Shown here in pieces: positions 45,274 through 54,412 of a DNA stretch of 64,000 nt. Numbering within the stretch: position 1 is the stretch's first letter; the number at the start of each line of letters is the position of its first letter. The notes beneath the pieces were generated by a model. It saw nothing but the letters and a program-made list of their open reading frames with translations. It ran no database searches and was not told the DNA's origin. A program made the position numbers and the translations under genes. The stretch comes from Brevibacillus brevis (lineage in GTDB: Bacteria; Bacillota; Bacilli; Brevibacillales; Brevibacillaceae), in the NCBI RefSeq assembly GCF_001039275.2, contig NZ_CP030117.1, forward strand, positions 6,055,001-6,119,000, written 5' to 3'.

Positions 45274-47247
45274 CTACACAGTAAACCTGCCGATTCCTTG
45301 CTGTAATTCTTCTGCCACTGCATTCAAACGCTCGACAGACTGGCCAATTTCCTGGATGGCTTGAAGCTGCTCTTCCGTTGCCTTTGCCACTGTTTGCGCG
45401 TCGAGTGAAGCATGTTTTGCAATGTTATGCATTTCATCTACAGAAGCACTCACCTGTTGGGAGCCTGCTGACATTTGTTCAGATGCTGCGGATACTTCCA
45501 AAATGTGCGCGGCAACGTTACGGGAAGACTCCAGAATATGCCCGAAGATTTCGCGAACCTCTTCGACCAGTTGAATACCATGCTGTGCGTTTTGGTTGCC
45601 CGCGGTCATGACCTCTACCGCGTGACGAGTATCCTGCTGGATTTCTCCGATCAGCATCGCGATTTTGGATGCGGATTCTTCGGATTGATTCGCCAGCTTT
45701 TTCACCTCTCCGGCAACGACAGCAAACCCACGTCCATGCTCGCCTGCACGGGCTGCCTCAATCGAAGCGTTCAAAGCAAGCAAATTGATTTGCGAGGTCA
45801 ACTGACTGATCGTATCGAGAATACCTTCGATTTCTTTGGAGCGATTGTTGAGCTGCTCGATGGCTACTGTCGCCTTCGATGTTCCCTCGCCAATGCTTCC
45901 CATCTGGAGCACTGCTTGCTCTACCACAGCAGTACCTTGCTCTGCCTGCTCTGTTGCTACCTGGGCAGCCTCTGAAACATGTGCAGACGTCTCCGCGATT
46001 TTCACGATGCCTGCTGCCATGTCATTCATAGACAACGCGACATCCTGCGAGCTGGTGGCCTGCGCCTCTGCTCCCTCAGAAATCTGTGCGATAGACATGC
46101 CGATTTGGTTGATGTTTTCCGTCGCTTGTTTAATGCCTTCGGATACTTCCTGACTAAAACGCTGTACTTGATCAGACGACAGAGATACGTCTTCGATCAA
46201 ATTTTTCAAGTGCGATACCGTCTGGTTAAAGTCACGTGACAGAATGGCAATCTCGTCTTTTCCGTCAACCGTTACGGTCTCTTTCAGGTTCCCCTGCGCC
46301 ACTACATTTACTGCGTGATTCAGACGCTCAATTGGTTTCACCATGCGTACAGCCAAGAAATAAACGAGGACAACCCCAATTGCCAACACGATGAGGGAAA
46401 TCACCAGCAATCGAACTGACAGTTGATCAACAGGCGCATGCAGCTCTGCTACAGGTGCAGTGATGTATATGCCCCAGTTCAAACTGGTAGGAGCATAGGA
46501 AGCAAATCGCTCTGTATTCTCGTCTATATATTGGGCGATTCCATGATTCCCTTGCTTGATTTCTTCAAAGGCAGTCTGAAGCTCAAGAATACCCGTGTCG
46601 AGAATCGATTCCTTCAGAATGTACTCGCTATTCGGATGATAAATAAATGTTCCTGTTTTGCTTACTAAAAAGGCGTAGCCAAATTCACCGAACTTCTCCT
46701 CGGACACCTTTTTCTGAATTTCATTGATAGGAATCGTAGAACCGATATAACCGTATTGACGATTGTCCTTCATCAATGGAACGACAAGGGTCACGATGTT
46801 ATTCCCTGTCCGCTTCGAAATGACTGGCTCGGAGACAACAACCTTTCCTTCCCCTTTACTCGCTTCCTTAATATGCGGACGATCCGAGATGTCGGTCACT
46901 TCTCCCATGAAATTGATCACTTTCTTACCGCTTAAGTCATGCGAAAAGAAGAACGTCTCAAACTGGGGGTTTTTCTTTTGGGCTGCTTGAATGAGTTTCA
47001 GGTCGTATTCGACATTTTGATCTGCCGACATCAACCCTCCCACCGCTCTTACAATCTCAATTTTTTCTTGAAAGAAACCATCGATACGAATCGAGAGATT
47101 GCTAGCTGACAACTCAGCTTCTTTGTCCAGACTGTCTGCCAAAAGATTGGAAGCACTCCAATAACTGGCACCGCAAACCGTACCCAAACTAATAACCAAC
47201 AGCAGGCACAAAACGATAATTAGCTTATTCTTCAAACTATTTTTCAT
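45274..47247 (-). CDS. Methyl-accepting chemotaxis protein
   Basis: A 657-residue transmembrane chemoreceptor. The first membrane segment is about 8-29 ([20 protein letters not shown]), the extracellular dCache-type sensor is about 35-270 ([29 protein letters not shown]), the second membrane segment is about 275-300, HAMP about 300-355, and the signalling domain follows with the conserved hairpin tip [20 protein letters not shown] and [20 protein letters not shown]. It ends without a CheR-docking pentapeptide. Start at 47247 behind GAGAGGGATT. Its leader carries a c-di-GMP riboswitch. Confidence 0.93.
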   Translation of the reverse strand: MKNSLKNKLIIVLCLLLVISLGTVCGASYWSASNLLADSLDKEAELSASNLSIRIDGFFQEKIEIVRAVGGLMSADQNVEYDLKLIQAAQKKNPQFETFFFSHDLSGKKVINFMGEVTDISDRPHIKEASKGEGKVVVSEPVISKRTGNNIVTLVVPLMKDNRQYGYIGSTIPINEIQKKVSEEKFGEFGYAFLVSKTGTFIYHPNSEYILKESILDTGILELQTAFEEIKQGNHGIAQYIDENTERFASYAPTSLNWGIYITAPVAELHAPVDQLSVRLLVISLIVLAIGVVLVYFLAVRMVKPIERLNHAVNVVAQGNLKETVTVDGKDEIAILSRDFNQTVSHLKNLIEDVSLSSDQVQRFSQEVSEGIKQATENINQIGMSIAQISEGAEAQATSSQDVALSMNDMAAGIVKIAETSAHVSEAAQVATEQAEQGTAVVEQAVLQMGSIGEGTSKATVAIEQLNNRSKEIEGILDTISQLTSQINLLALNASIEAARAGEHGRGFAVVAGEVKKLANQSEESASKIAMLIGEIQQDTRHAVEVMTAGNQNAQHGIQLVEEVREIFGHILESSRNVAAHILEVSAASEQMSAGSQQVSASVDEMHNIAKHASLDAQTVAKATEEQLQAIQEIGQSVERLNAVAEELQQGIGRFTV

Positions 47248-47278
47248 ACCGAATCCCTCTCCCTTCTCTTTTTTCAAC

Positions 47279-47305
47279 AAAAAAAAGACTGCCCACCGAC
47301 AGCCC
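47279..47305 (-). terminator. Riboswitch expression-platform terminator
   Basis: GGCTGTC (minus) pairs with GGCAGTC around GGTG (G-T pairs allowed) and is followed by eight T residues. The upstream arm can instead pair with GACAGCC in the aptamer. Confidence 0.7.
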
Positions 47306-47321
47306 ATTATGACTACGGTAT

Positions 47322-47412
47322 GGCAACCCGGCTGTCCTAGCTGCGAAAGTCATTTGACTTTCGTCCTTAGACCCGTGGCTTTGCGTCCCTGCCTTTCAGC
47401 AGGTTTGCCTTT
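47322..47412 (-). ncRNA. c-di-GMP-I riboswitch aptamer (GEMM-I)
   Basis: The minus strand holds the GEMM-I landmarks in order: AAGGCAAACC, GAAAGG, GGGACGCAAAGCCACGGGTC, a variable stem (GACGAAAGTC/GACTTTCG), then GGACAGCCGGGTTGCC closing the first stem. It sits 75 bases before the chemoreceptor start. The last aptamer segment GACAGCC can also pair with GGGCTGTC downstream, which would free or form the terminator; ligand binding should favour the terminator, giving an OFF switch (inference). Confidence 0.92.
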
Positions 47413-47506
47413 GTCATTCCTTGTTGTTTTTTCAATTTAAGTCCACTTTTTTTTCAATCTCACCTTTCTTTTCCCATAACTTTCCGCCAATAAACCTCAA
47501 AAACAC

Positions 47507-47543
47507 AAAAAAGCTGACAACCTTTTACAGTTGTCAGCTTTTT
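47507..47543. terminator. Terminator after fhs
   Basis: AAAAAGCTGACAAC and GTTGTCAGCTTTTT form a stem with T runs on both strands. Confidence 0.85.
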
Positions 47544-47558
47544 GTCAAACTTTTTTGA

Positions 47559-49187
47559 TTAGCTTAATCCGATCACTTGCCCATCCTTGTCTACATATAA
47601 CGATTCCGCGGCCGGCTTTTTCGGGAGGCCTGGCATCGTAACCAAGCTTCCGGTCAGTGCGACGATAAAACCAGCTCCTGCTGATATACGCACTTCACTC
47701 ACTTGAATCGTGAAGTCAACAGGTGCTCCCAGCAGATCGGCGCGATCCGTAAAGGAGTAAGGTGTTTTCGCCATGCACACAGGCAGATGGGACATGCCCA
47801 TTTCTTCTACCTTTTGCATCGTTTTCAATGCAAGGGGCGAAAAGACAACCCCTGATCCACGGTATACTTCTTTCACGACAGTCTCAATCTTGTCTTTAAT
47901 GCTGAGGTCTTCTTCATACAAGAATCGGAAGGAGGAAGGCCGCTCTGCTGCACGGGTCACTTTTTCAGCCAGCTCGACACCGCCAGCTCCTCCTTCTGCC
48001 CACACTTTAGAAAGGGCTGCCTCAGCTCCAGCCGCTTGGCATAACGCAATTACGGCATCGACCTCTGCCTGGGTATCTGTCGCAAAATGATTGATCGCCA
48101 CCACTGCTGGCACACCGAACTTTTGCAGGTTTTCCAGATGGCGCTTGACGTTTTCGAAGCCTTTTTCCAGAGCAGACAAGTTCTCCACTGCGAGGTCAGG
48201 TACTTTTACCCCGCCGTTGTATTTCAACGAACGGACCGTAATGACCACGACAGCAGCCGATGGAGTCAGGCCTGCTTTTCTGCACTTGATGTCAAAAAAC
48301 TTCTCTGCTCCCAGATCCGCACCAAAGCCCGCCTCTGTTACGACGTAATCTGCCAGCTTCAAGGCCATCTTGGTTCCGATCACGCTGCTGCACCCATGCG
48401 CGATATTGGCAAAAGGTCCGCCGTGAATGATGACAGGAGTTCCTTCGATTGTCTGTACGAGATTAGGCTTGATAGCTTCCTTCAAGAGAACGCACATCGC
48501 ATCGACCGCGTTGATTTCTTCTGCCCGTACAGGCTGATCATGGAAATCGTAGCCAATAATGATATGGTTCAACCGCTCGCGCAAGTCTGCCAGATTCTCA
48601 CTCAAGCATAAAATCGCCATGATTTCCGACGCGGTCGTAATCATGAAGCCATCCTCACGCGTCATTCCATTGCCGTCACCCAGACCAACCACGATGTTAC
48701 GCAGTGCGCGGTCGTTCATGTCCATAGCCCGTTTCCAGACGATTTTATTTGGATTGAGCCCGCGCGGATTGCCATGGAAAATATGATTGTCGATCATCGC
48801 CGCCAACAAGTTATGTGCAGCTGTAATCGCATGAATGTCCCCTGTAAAATGCAGGTTAATTTCATCAGCCGGGAGAATTTGTGCTTGGCCGCTTCCGGTT
48901 GCTCCTCCTTTGATCCCCATGCAAGGACCCAAGGACGGCTCGCGAAGCGCTGCAATTGTTTTCTTCCCGAGATAATTTAATGCTTGTGACAGACCAATTG
49001 TCGTGAGCGTCTTGCCTGCTCCCGCCGGGTTAGGGTTCATCGCTGTAACAAGAATCAGTTTGCCATCAGGGCGATTCTTCACTTGCTCCCATAGCTCATC
49101 TGATAGTTTGGCCTTATACTTTCCGTATAGCTCCAAATGCTGTTCTTCGATACCTGCACTCTTGGCAATTTCAACAATAGACTTCAT
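47559..49187 (-). CDS. fhs: Formate-tetrahydrofolate ligase
   Basis: A 542-residue enzyme that joins formate and tetrahydrofolate with ATP to 10-formyl-THF in the one-carbon pool. The P-loop region is NPNPAGAGKTLTTIGLSQAL, then REPSLGPCMGIKGGATG, DEINLHFTGDIHAI, NHIFHGN and VVTEAGFGADLGAEKF. It is slightly shorter than the common 556 residues but complete. Monocistronic with its own terminator. A hairpin AGAATGTA/TACATTCT lies in the leader (49205-49245). Confidence 0.95.
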   Translation of the reverse strand: MKSIVEIAKSAGIEEQHLELYGKYKAKLSDELWEQVKNRPDGKLILVTAMNPNPAGAGKTLTTIGLSQALNYLGKKTIAALREPSLGPCMGIKGGATGSGQAQILPADEINLHFTGDIHAITAAHNLLAAMIDNHIFHGNPRGLNPNKIVWKRAMDMNDRALRNIVVGLGDGNGMTREDGFMITTASEIMAILCLSENLADLRERLNHIIIGYDFHDQPVRAEEINAVDAMCVLLKEAIKPNLVQTIEGTPVIIHGGPFANIAHGCSSVIGTKMALKLADYVVTEAGFGADLGAEKFFDIKCRKAGLTPSAAVVVITVRSLKYNGGVKVPDLAVENLSALEKGFENVKRHLENLQKFGVPAVVAINHFATDTQAEVDAVIALCQAAGAEAALSKVWAEGGAGGVELAEKVTRAAERPSSFRFLYEEDLSIKDKIETVVKEVYRGSGVVFSPLALKTMQKVEEMGMSHLPVCMAKTPYSFTDRADLLGAPVDFTIQVSEVRISAGAGFIVALTGSLVTMPGLPKKPAAESLYVDKDGQVIGLS

Positions 49188-49290
49188 ACTTGCCTCCCTG
49201 CCACACCAGAATGTAATGCACCAGTTACCAATCTTCTACATTCTGCATCAGCATCCTTTCTCCTTTCCTCTTCGACACATTACGCAAAAG

Positions 49291-49332
49291 AAAAAGCCCA
49301 CATTCCGACAAATGTTCAGAATGCAGGCTCTC
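49291..49332 (-). terminator. Terminator of the TRAP operon
   Basis: GAGCCTGCATTC pairs with GAATGTGGGCT(T) and is followed by five T residues, right after the FAD oxidase gene. Confidence 0.8.
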
Positions 49333-49334
49333 TG

Positions 49335-50699
49335 TTACTTCCCGAAAATTTTTCCCGGATTCAAAATGCCATTCGGGTCCAGCACATGCTTCATGGCTTG
49401 CATGACGTCCAGTGCTTCTCCGTGCTCCTTGCGCTGATATTTGATTTTCCCTACACCCACACCGTGCTCTCCGGTGCAGGTTCCTCCCCGACACAATGCG
49501 TATTCCACCAGATGGGCATTTACTTCCTCGGCACGCGCCACTTCTTCGGGGTCATTCAGGTCGATCATCAGGATAGCGTGATAGTTCCCATCCCCGACAT
49601 GCCCTGCAATCGCTCCATCCAGTCCAGCGCGGTCAATGGCTTGCCGCGCGTCCACAACAGCTCCTGCCAGCTCGGAAATTGGCAAGCAAACATCTGTCAC
49701 CATCAGCTTTTTCCCGGGGGATTTGTGCAGGAAGGCATACGCCAGGTTATGACGAGCGTCCCAGAGCTGCGTCCGCGCCTTCGAATCGGTTTCAAAAAGG
49801 AACTGCGTGCAGCCATGTCCAGCGGCGATGTTCTGCGCAAAGTCGATATCATACGCAAGCCCTTGTTCACTGCCGTGGAACTCGATAAACAGCGTTGGTG
49901 CTTCCGGGTAGCTCGTTTCTTTGTACAGATTCACTTGTTGGATAGAGCGTTCATCAACCAGCTCGATTCGCGCTACTTGAATACCCGCTCCGAGAATATC
50001 CACGACGGTATCGACGGCATCCTGCACAGAAGGGAAGCTGGCACGTGCCGCCGTTGTCGCCTCAGGGATGCCGTAAACACGCAAGGTCAGCTCCGTGAAT
50101 ACACCAAGCGTTCCCTCCGACCCGACAAATAGCCCGGTAAGATGGTAGCCTGAGGAGGATTTGGCTGTCATACTCCCTGTACGGATGATACGTCCATCCG
50201 CCGTCACCACTTCCAGATCGCGAACCTGATCACGCATCACGCCATAGCGGACAGAGGTCGTTCCACTGGCATTTGTAGCGGCCATCCCACCCAAAGTCGC
50301 GTCCGATCCCGGATCGACGGAAAAAAACAATCCGTGCTTTTTCAATTCTTTATTGAGCTGGGTGCGCGTCACACCAGGCTGAACTCTCACGAGAAAATCC
50401 TTCGGTCGCACCTCCAGCACTTGGTTCATCTGGGAAAAATCCATGCTAATTCCGCCCGCATAAGGAATCGCGTGGCCTTCCAGACTGGTCCCCATGCCAA
50501 ACGGCGTTACCGCAATGCGCTTTTCGTTGGCCAGCTTCATGATTTGACTGACTTCCTCTGCCGTCTGCGGAAACACCACCACATCCGGAAGATGCGGAGT
50601 ATGATACGATTCATCATGACTGTGGTGCTCCAGTATAGTGGGGTTGGTCGATACTCGTTCTTCCCCCAGCAATCCCACTAACGCCTGCTTGTAATCCAC
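49335..50699 (-). CDS. FAD-linked oxidase (GlcD/D-lactate dehydrogenase type)
   Basis: A 454-residue flavoenzyme that oxidises 2-hydroxy acids such as D-lactate or glycolate. The PCMH FAD-binding domain is about 35-215 (PDVVVFPQTAEEVSQIMKLA, TPFGMGTSLEGHAIPYAGGI, GSDATLGGMAATNASGTTSV, SGYHLTGLFVGSEGTLGV). The C-terminal domain has HVGDGNYHAILMI and GGTCTGEHGVGVGKIKY. It is the last gene of the TRAP operon, 16 bases after dctM, and should feed electrons to the respiratory chain. Confidence 0.9.
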   Translation of the reverse strand: MDYKQALVGLLGEERVSTNPTILEHHSHDESYHTPHLPDVVVFPQTAEEVSQIMKLANEKRIAVTPFGMGTSLEGHAIPYAGGISMDFSQMNQVLEVRPKDFLVRVQPGVTRTQLNKELKKHGLFFSVDPGSDATLGGMAATNASGTTSVRYGVMRDQVRDLEVVTADGRIIRTGSMTAKSSSGYHLTGLFVGSEGTLGVFTELTLRVYGIPEATTAARASFPSVQDAVDTVVDILGAGIQVARIELVDERSIQQVNLYKETSYPEAPTLFIEFHGSEQGLAYDIDFAQNIAAGHGCTQFLFETDSKARTQLWDARHNLAYAFLHKSPGKKLMVTDVCLPISELAGAVVDARQAIDRAGLDGAIAGHVGDGNYHAILMIDLNDPEEVARAEEVNAHLVEYALCRGGTCTGEHGVGVGKIKYQRKEHGEALDVMQAMKHVLDPNGILNPGKIFGK

Positions 50700-50715
50700 G
50701 TTGGTTCCCCCTCCG

Positions 50716-51990
50716 TTACTTGCTCAAGTTGACAAGGAATAAGCTGATTTCAGGAATATAGGTGATGAGCAGCAAGTCGACGATCATGATGACCAAAAAC
50801 GGGATCACCGCTCGCTCAATCTCCGTATTCTGGAGCTTCGCAATATTTCCTGCTACCAACAAATTGATCCCAACCGGTGGAGTCAGCATACCGATCGCGG
50901 AGTTGACGACCATGATCACCCCGAATAGCACCGGATCGATGCCCAGAGAATTCGTGATCGGCAACAGGATCGGCGTCAGGAGAATGATCGTAACCGCCGT
51001 TTCCATAAACGTCCCCAAAATGAGCAGCAAGATGTTAATAATGAGCAACGTAATGATCGTGCTGTCGGTAATCCCCAGCATGAATTGCGCGATTTCCTGC
51101 GGAATGTTTTCCCTCGTCATCAGGTAACCAAATGCATTGGCGGTCGCAATAATAAGCATAATGACTGCTGTCATGCTGGCAGAGCCCGCGAATATTTCCC
51201 CCAAGTCCTTCCACTTGATCTCCCGGTAGACGAAAAGCCCGACAACTAGGCCGTAAATTACGGCTACCACTGCCGCTTCTGTCGGAGTAAAGATGGCTCC
51301 GTATATACCACCAAGAATAATGATCGGCATGAGAATCGCCAAAATGGCGTCCTTGAATGCCTCCCATATCTCTTTGGGTGTATGCTTCTCTCCGCCACCC
51401 CAGCCGTTTTTCTTACTAATCCAATACGAGTACAGAATCAGTGAGATCGCTACGAGAATACCCGGTCCAATCCCGGCAATAAACAAGTCGCTAATCGAGG
51501 CACTCGCTGCTACCCCGTACAAAACCATCGGCACGCTCGGAGGAATCATGACACCGATCGTTCCCCCTGTTGCATGCAAGGCCGCTGAAAACCGGATATT
51601 ATACCCTTTTTTGACCATGTGAGGGATCAAAATTCCCCCTACGGCTGCCGTTGTTGCAGCAGAAGAACCCGATATCGCTGCAAAAAAAGTACAACCCATA
51701 ACCGCCACGATTGCCAATCCTCCAGGCAGGTTCCCGACAATCGTATTCGCAAAACGAATCAGCCTAGCCGAGATTCCGCCTGTTTCCATCAGCTTTCCTG
51801 CCAGAAGAAAGAACGGGATCGCCATCAACGGGAAGGAGTCTGTCCCGTTGAACATTTTCTGAATGACAACCAGTAGAGGGATGTTTCCCTCCAGCATAAA
51901 CACGACAACGACAGATAACCCCAGTGCCACCCCAATCGGTACGTTTAAGATCAGGAGCACCAACAGTGTTACAAACAAAATCGTACCCAC
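50716..51990 (-). CDS. dctM: TRAP transporter large permease (DctM)
   Basis: A 424-residue multi-spanning membrane protein of the TRAP-T family, using a sodium or proton gradient. Landmarks are FPLMAIPFFLLAGKLMETGG, SGSSAATTAAVGGILIPHMVKKGY, GGTIGVMIPPSVPMVLYG and the C-terminal GMLTPPVGINLLVAGNIA. It follows dctQ by seven bases. Confidence 0.95.
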   Translation of the reverse strand: MGTILFVTLLVLLILNVPIGVALGLSVVVVFMLEGNIPLLVVIQKMFNGTDSFPLMAIPFFLLAGKLMETGGISARLIRFANTIVGNLPGGLAIVAVMGCTFFAAISGSSAATTAAVGGILIPHMVKKGYNIRFSAALHATGGTIGVMIPPSVPMVLYGVAASASISDLFIAGIGPGILVAISLILYSYWISKKNGWGGGEKHTPKEIWEAFKDAILAILMPIIILGGIYGAIFTPTEAAVVAVIYGLVVGLFVYREIKWKDLGEIFAGSASMTAVIMLIIATANAFGYLMTRENIPQEIAQFMLGITDSTIITLLIINILLLILGTFMETAVTIILLTPILLPITNSLGIDPVLFGVIMVVNSAIGMLTPPVGINLLVAGNIAKLQNTEIERAVIPFLVIMIVDLLLITYIPEISLFLVNLSK

Positions 51991-51997
51991 AATCTGG

Positions 51998-52465
51998 TCA
52001 CTCCTTCCCGGTTATGTCTTTCCATGTCACATGGATCACGTTCATGATGAGTAAGGCACCGCTGATCGGAATCACCATGTATACATAGCCCATGGGAACG
52101 AGCAGAGTGGGTGAGGTTTGTGTCATACTTCTCGCAGATAACAAGTAGCCTTGCTGAACCATGACGAGAAAGAAAACCAGGCTACACAAAGCGGCAATAA
52201 CCAGCACCACCTTGTTCATACGAGGGGACAAGTACTTTTGAATGTATTCCGTACCGATGTGTGCTTTGATCGACATCGCGTACGCTGATCCCAGAAATGT
52301 AATCCAGATTAGCAAATACCGAGCCAATTCCTCCGTCCATGCCAAGGGCTGGTCGAGCAAAAAACGGAAAAGCACCTGCAAGAAGACAGCGATCACCATA
52401 ATAGCCAGAAGGGCAATGATGAAAAAACGAAGGATGCTGTTTATTTTGGAAACAAGGTTGCCCAC
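51998..52465 (-). CDS. dctQ: TRAP transporter small permease (DctQ)
   Basis: A 155-residue four-helix membrane protein with the family pattern QPLAWTEELARYLLIWITFLG and AHIGTEY. Start is uncertain among TTG 52471 and GTG 52465; GTG 52465 has the better distance from AAAGGAGA. It joins DctM to form the permease. Confidence 0.92.
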   Translation of the reverse strand: MGNLVSKINSILRFFIIALLAIMVIAVFLQVLFRFLLDQPLAWTEELARYLLIWITFLGSAYAMSIKAHIGTEYIQKYLSPRMNKVVLVIAALCSLVFFLVMVQQGYLLSARSMTQTSPTLLVPMGYVYMVIPISGALLIMNVIHVTWKDITGKE

Positions 52466-52485
52466 ACACAATCTCCTTTCGCAGG

Positions 52486-52520
52486 AAAAAGGGGAGAAAA
52501 GCCAGAGTGGCTCGTCTCCC
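52486..52520 (-). promoter_or_regulatory. Hairpin between dctP and dctQ
   Basis: GGGAGA...GCC pairs with GGC...TCTCCC on the minus strand, then CCTTTTTCC. It lies between the binding protein and permease genes and may stop part of transcription or protect the dctP message, giving more binding protein than permease. Confidence 0.5.
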
Positions 52521-52529
52521 TTCTGCCGT

Positions 52530-53579
52530 TTATTTTGTATTTACAATTTGATCCACCAGCTCTTTGCCAAACTGCCCGGAAAATTTGTCATAGACAGGCT
52601 TCATCGCATCCCGGAAAGCTTGCTTATCCACGTCCTCGGTAATGACTACACCTTTTGCTTTAATAGTGGAAATGGCCTCTTCTTCCATCTTGATCATCAA
52701 CTCGCGCTCGTACTGACCCGCTTTCTTGGCTTCCTCGGCAAGAAGTTGCTGAACATCTGCCGGGAGCTTATCCCATACAGGTTTGCTGAACAAGATCATC
52801 GCCGCTGAATAAACATGCCCGGTCAAGGCCATTTGTGTTTGCTTGGATTCATACAGCTTGTAGGTCTGTGCGACAATCGCCGGATTTTCCTGGGCATCGA
52901 CCACTCCTTGTTGCAGCGCCGTCAGGGCCTCAGTCCAAGCCATTGGGGTCGGCTTCGCTCCCAAAGCTTCGAATGCTGCCAGATGGATCGGGTTTTCCTG
53001 CGTGCGTATCTTCAACCCTGCCACATCCTCCGGCTTCTTGATTACCTTCGAGCCGTTCGTAATGTGGCGGAAGCCGTTTTCAGCCCAAGCCAGACCAACC
53101 AGATTGGCGTTTTCCAAATCCTTGAGGATGTCCTGCCCGACTTGTCCGTCGAGTACCTTGTATGCCTGCTCACGGCTGTCAAACAAGAACGGGAGATCCA
53201 GCACGCCCAGCTTTGGATGGAAGTTCATCACGGGCGCAGTCGAGGTAATCGACATATCCGCCGTTCCAAAGGTCAGCGCCTCTGTCAATTCACGTTCCGC
53301 TCCTAGCTGGCTCAGTGGATACACCTCGATTTTCACTTTTCCGTTCGAGCGCTTGTCGACATCCTCGGCCATTTTTTTCAATGCCAAATGGTATGGATGA
53401 TCCTCCGTCAGTGAATGCCCTGCTTTGAATACATAGCTTTGTCCGTCACTTTTCGGTGCTTCAGTCCCCCCGGCTTGTCCCGCAGGCGGGGCAGTCTGTT
53501 GACCGCCTCCGCACCCAGCCAGAAATAAAGACACAGACATGATGCTCGCTAGCACGAAGCTCCCCTTCTTCCGAAACAT
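52530..53579 (-). CDS. dctP: TRAP transporter solute-binding lipoprotein (DctP)
   Basis: A 349-residue lipoprotein. The signal MFRKKGSFVLASIMSVSLFL is followed by lipobox LAGC. The mature part is DctP-like (FKAGHSLTEDHPYHLALKKM, VYPLSQLGAERELTEAL, the GLAWAENGFRHITNG and PEDVAGLKIRTQENPIHLA segments with the carboxylate-binding arginine). The likely ligand is a small carboxylate, in line with the dehydrogenases in the operon. Confidence 0.95.
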   Translation of the reverse strand: MFRKKGSFVLASIMSVSLFLAGCGGGQQTAPPAGQAGGTEAPKSDGQSYVFKAGHSLTEDHPYHLALKKMAEDVDKRSNGKVKIEVYPLSQLGAERELTEALTFGTADMSITSTAPVMNFHPKLGVLDLPFLFDSREQAYKVLDGQVGQDILKDLENANLVGLAWAENGFRHITNGSKVIKKPEDVAGLKIRTQENPIHLAAFEALGAKPTPMAWTEALTALQQGVVDAQENPAIVAQTYKLYESKQTQMALTGHVYSAAMILFSKPVWDKLPADVQQLLAEEAKKAGQYERELMIKMEEEAISTIKAKGVVITEDVDKQAFRDAMKPVYDKFSGQFGKELVDQIVNTK

Positions 53580-53641
53580 GCGATAGTACCCCCTGTTGAT
53601 TCTTTTGTTTTTTAAATAATATGAAAATTTAGTTCATTTTA

Positions 53642-54412
53642 CTAGATCCCTCTTCCACCGTCTACATTCATGACCTCGCCCGTGACAATTTTGGATAGAT
53701 CAGAAGCCAAATAAAGGGCCGCCTGCGCGATATCCTCCGGCTGAATCAACATGCCCAATGGTACACTGCTGATGAAAATATCTTTTTTCCCGGCCTCTAC
53801 TTCCGCTTCATCTCCATTGATAAACTTACCCAGCATCGGTGTCTCTGCCGGCCCTGGATTGATGACATTGACCCTGATTTGAAAAGGAGCGAGCTCAATC
53901 GCCAGTGCCTTGCTCAACATGATAGCGGCCCCCTTGGACGCGCAGTACGCATTCAACCCCGGACGAGCGCGAATCCCGGCAATCGAAGCGATGTTGATGA
54001 TGCTGCCTTTGCCCTTCTCCTTCATGTGAGGCACCGCATGCCTTGTCGTCAAAAAGATCGACTTCGTGTTCACAGACATGATCCGATCCCACTGCTCCAA
54101 GGTCAGCTCCTCAATAGGGGTAAACGCTTGGGGAACACCCGCGCAGTTGACCAGGACATCGATCGAGCCGTACACTTCGAGCGTTTCCTTTACGAGTGCA
54201 GCAACACTCGTATCGTCTGCCACATCTGTTTGTACTGCATGACCTTTTCCTTGTGGCAGCTCTTGAGCGACCGCTACTGCCGCCTCCTTGTTCAAATCAG
54301 CCAGGATGACGTTGGCTCCCTCGTCCGCAAAAAGCTTCGCAATAGCCTTGCCCATTCCTGACGCTGCCCCTGTTACCATCGCCGTTTTTCCTTGCAAAAG
54401 TTGCCCATTCAT
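53642..54412 (-). CDS. Short-chain dehydrogenase/reductase
   Basis: A 256-residue classical SDR. Cofactor loop TGAASGMGKAIA, VLVNCAGVPQAF, and the active-site tyrosine-lysine in YCASKGAAIMLSKALA are present; a serine lies in NIASIAGI. It ends with the usual GGRGI. It overlaps the upstream ALDH gene by four bases. It probably oxidises a hydroxyl group of the imported carboxylate or its product. Confidence 0.9.
   Translation of the reverse strand: MNGQLLQGKTAMVTGAASGMGKAIAKLFADEGANVILADLNKEAAVAVAQELPQGKGHAVQTDVADDTSVAALVKETLEVYGSIDVLVNCAGVPQAFTPIEELTLEQWDRIMSVNTKSIFLTTRHAVPHMKEKGKGSIINIASIAGIRARPGLNAYCASKGAAIMLSKALAIELAPFQIRVNVINPGPAETPMLGKFINGDEAEVEAGKKDIFISSVPLGMLIQPEDIAQAALYLASDLSKIVTGEVMNVDGGRGI

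Noticed and set aside
49188-49290. Possible tetrahydrofolate riboswitch before fhs
   Set aside because: Only a simple hairpin (AGAATGTA/TACATTCT) is visible; the conserved THF aptamer segments are not.
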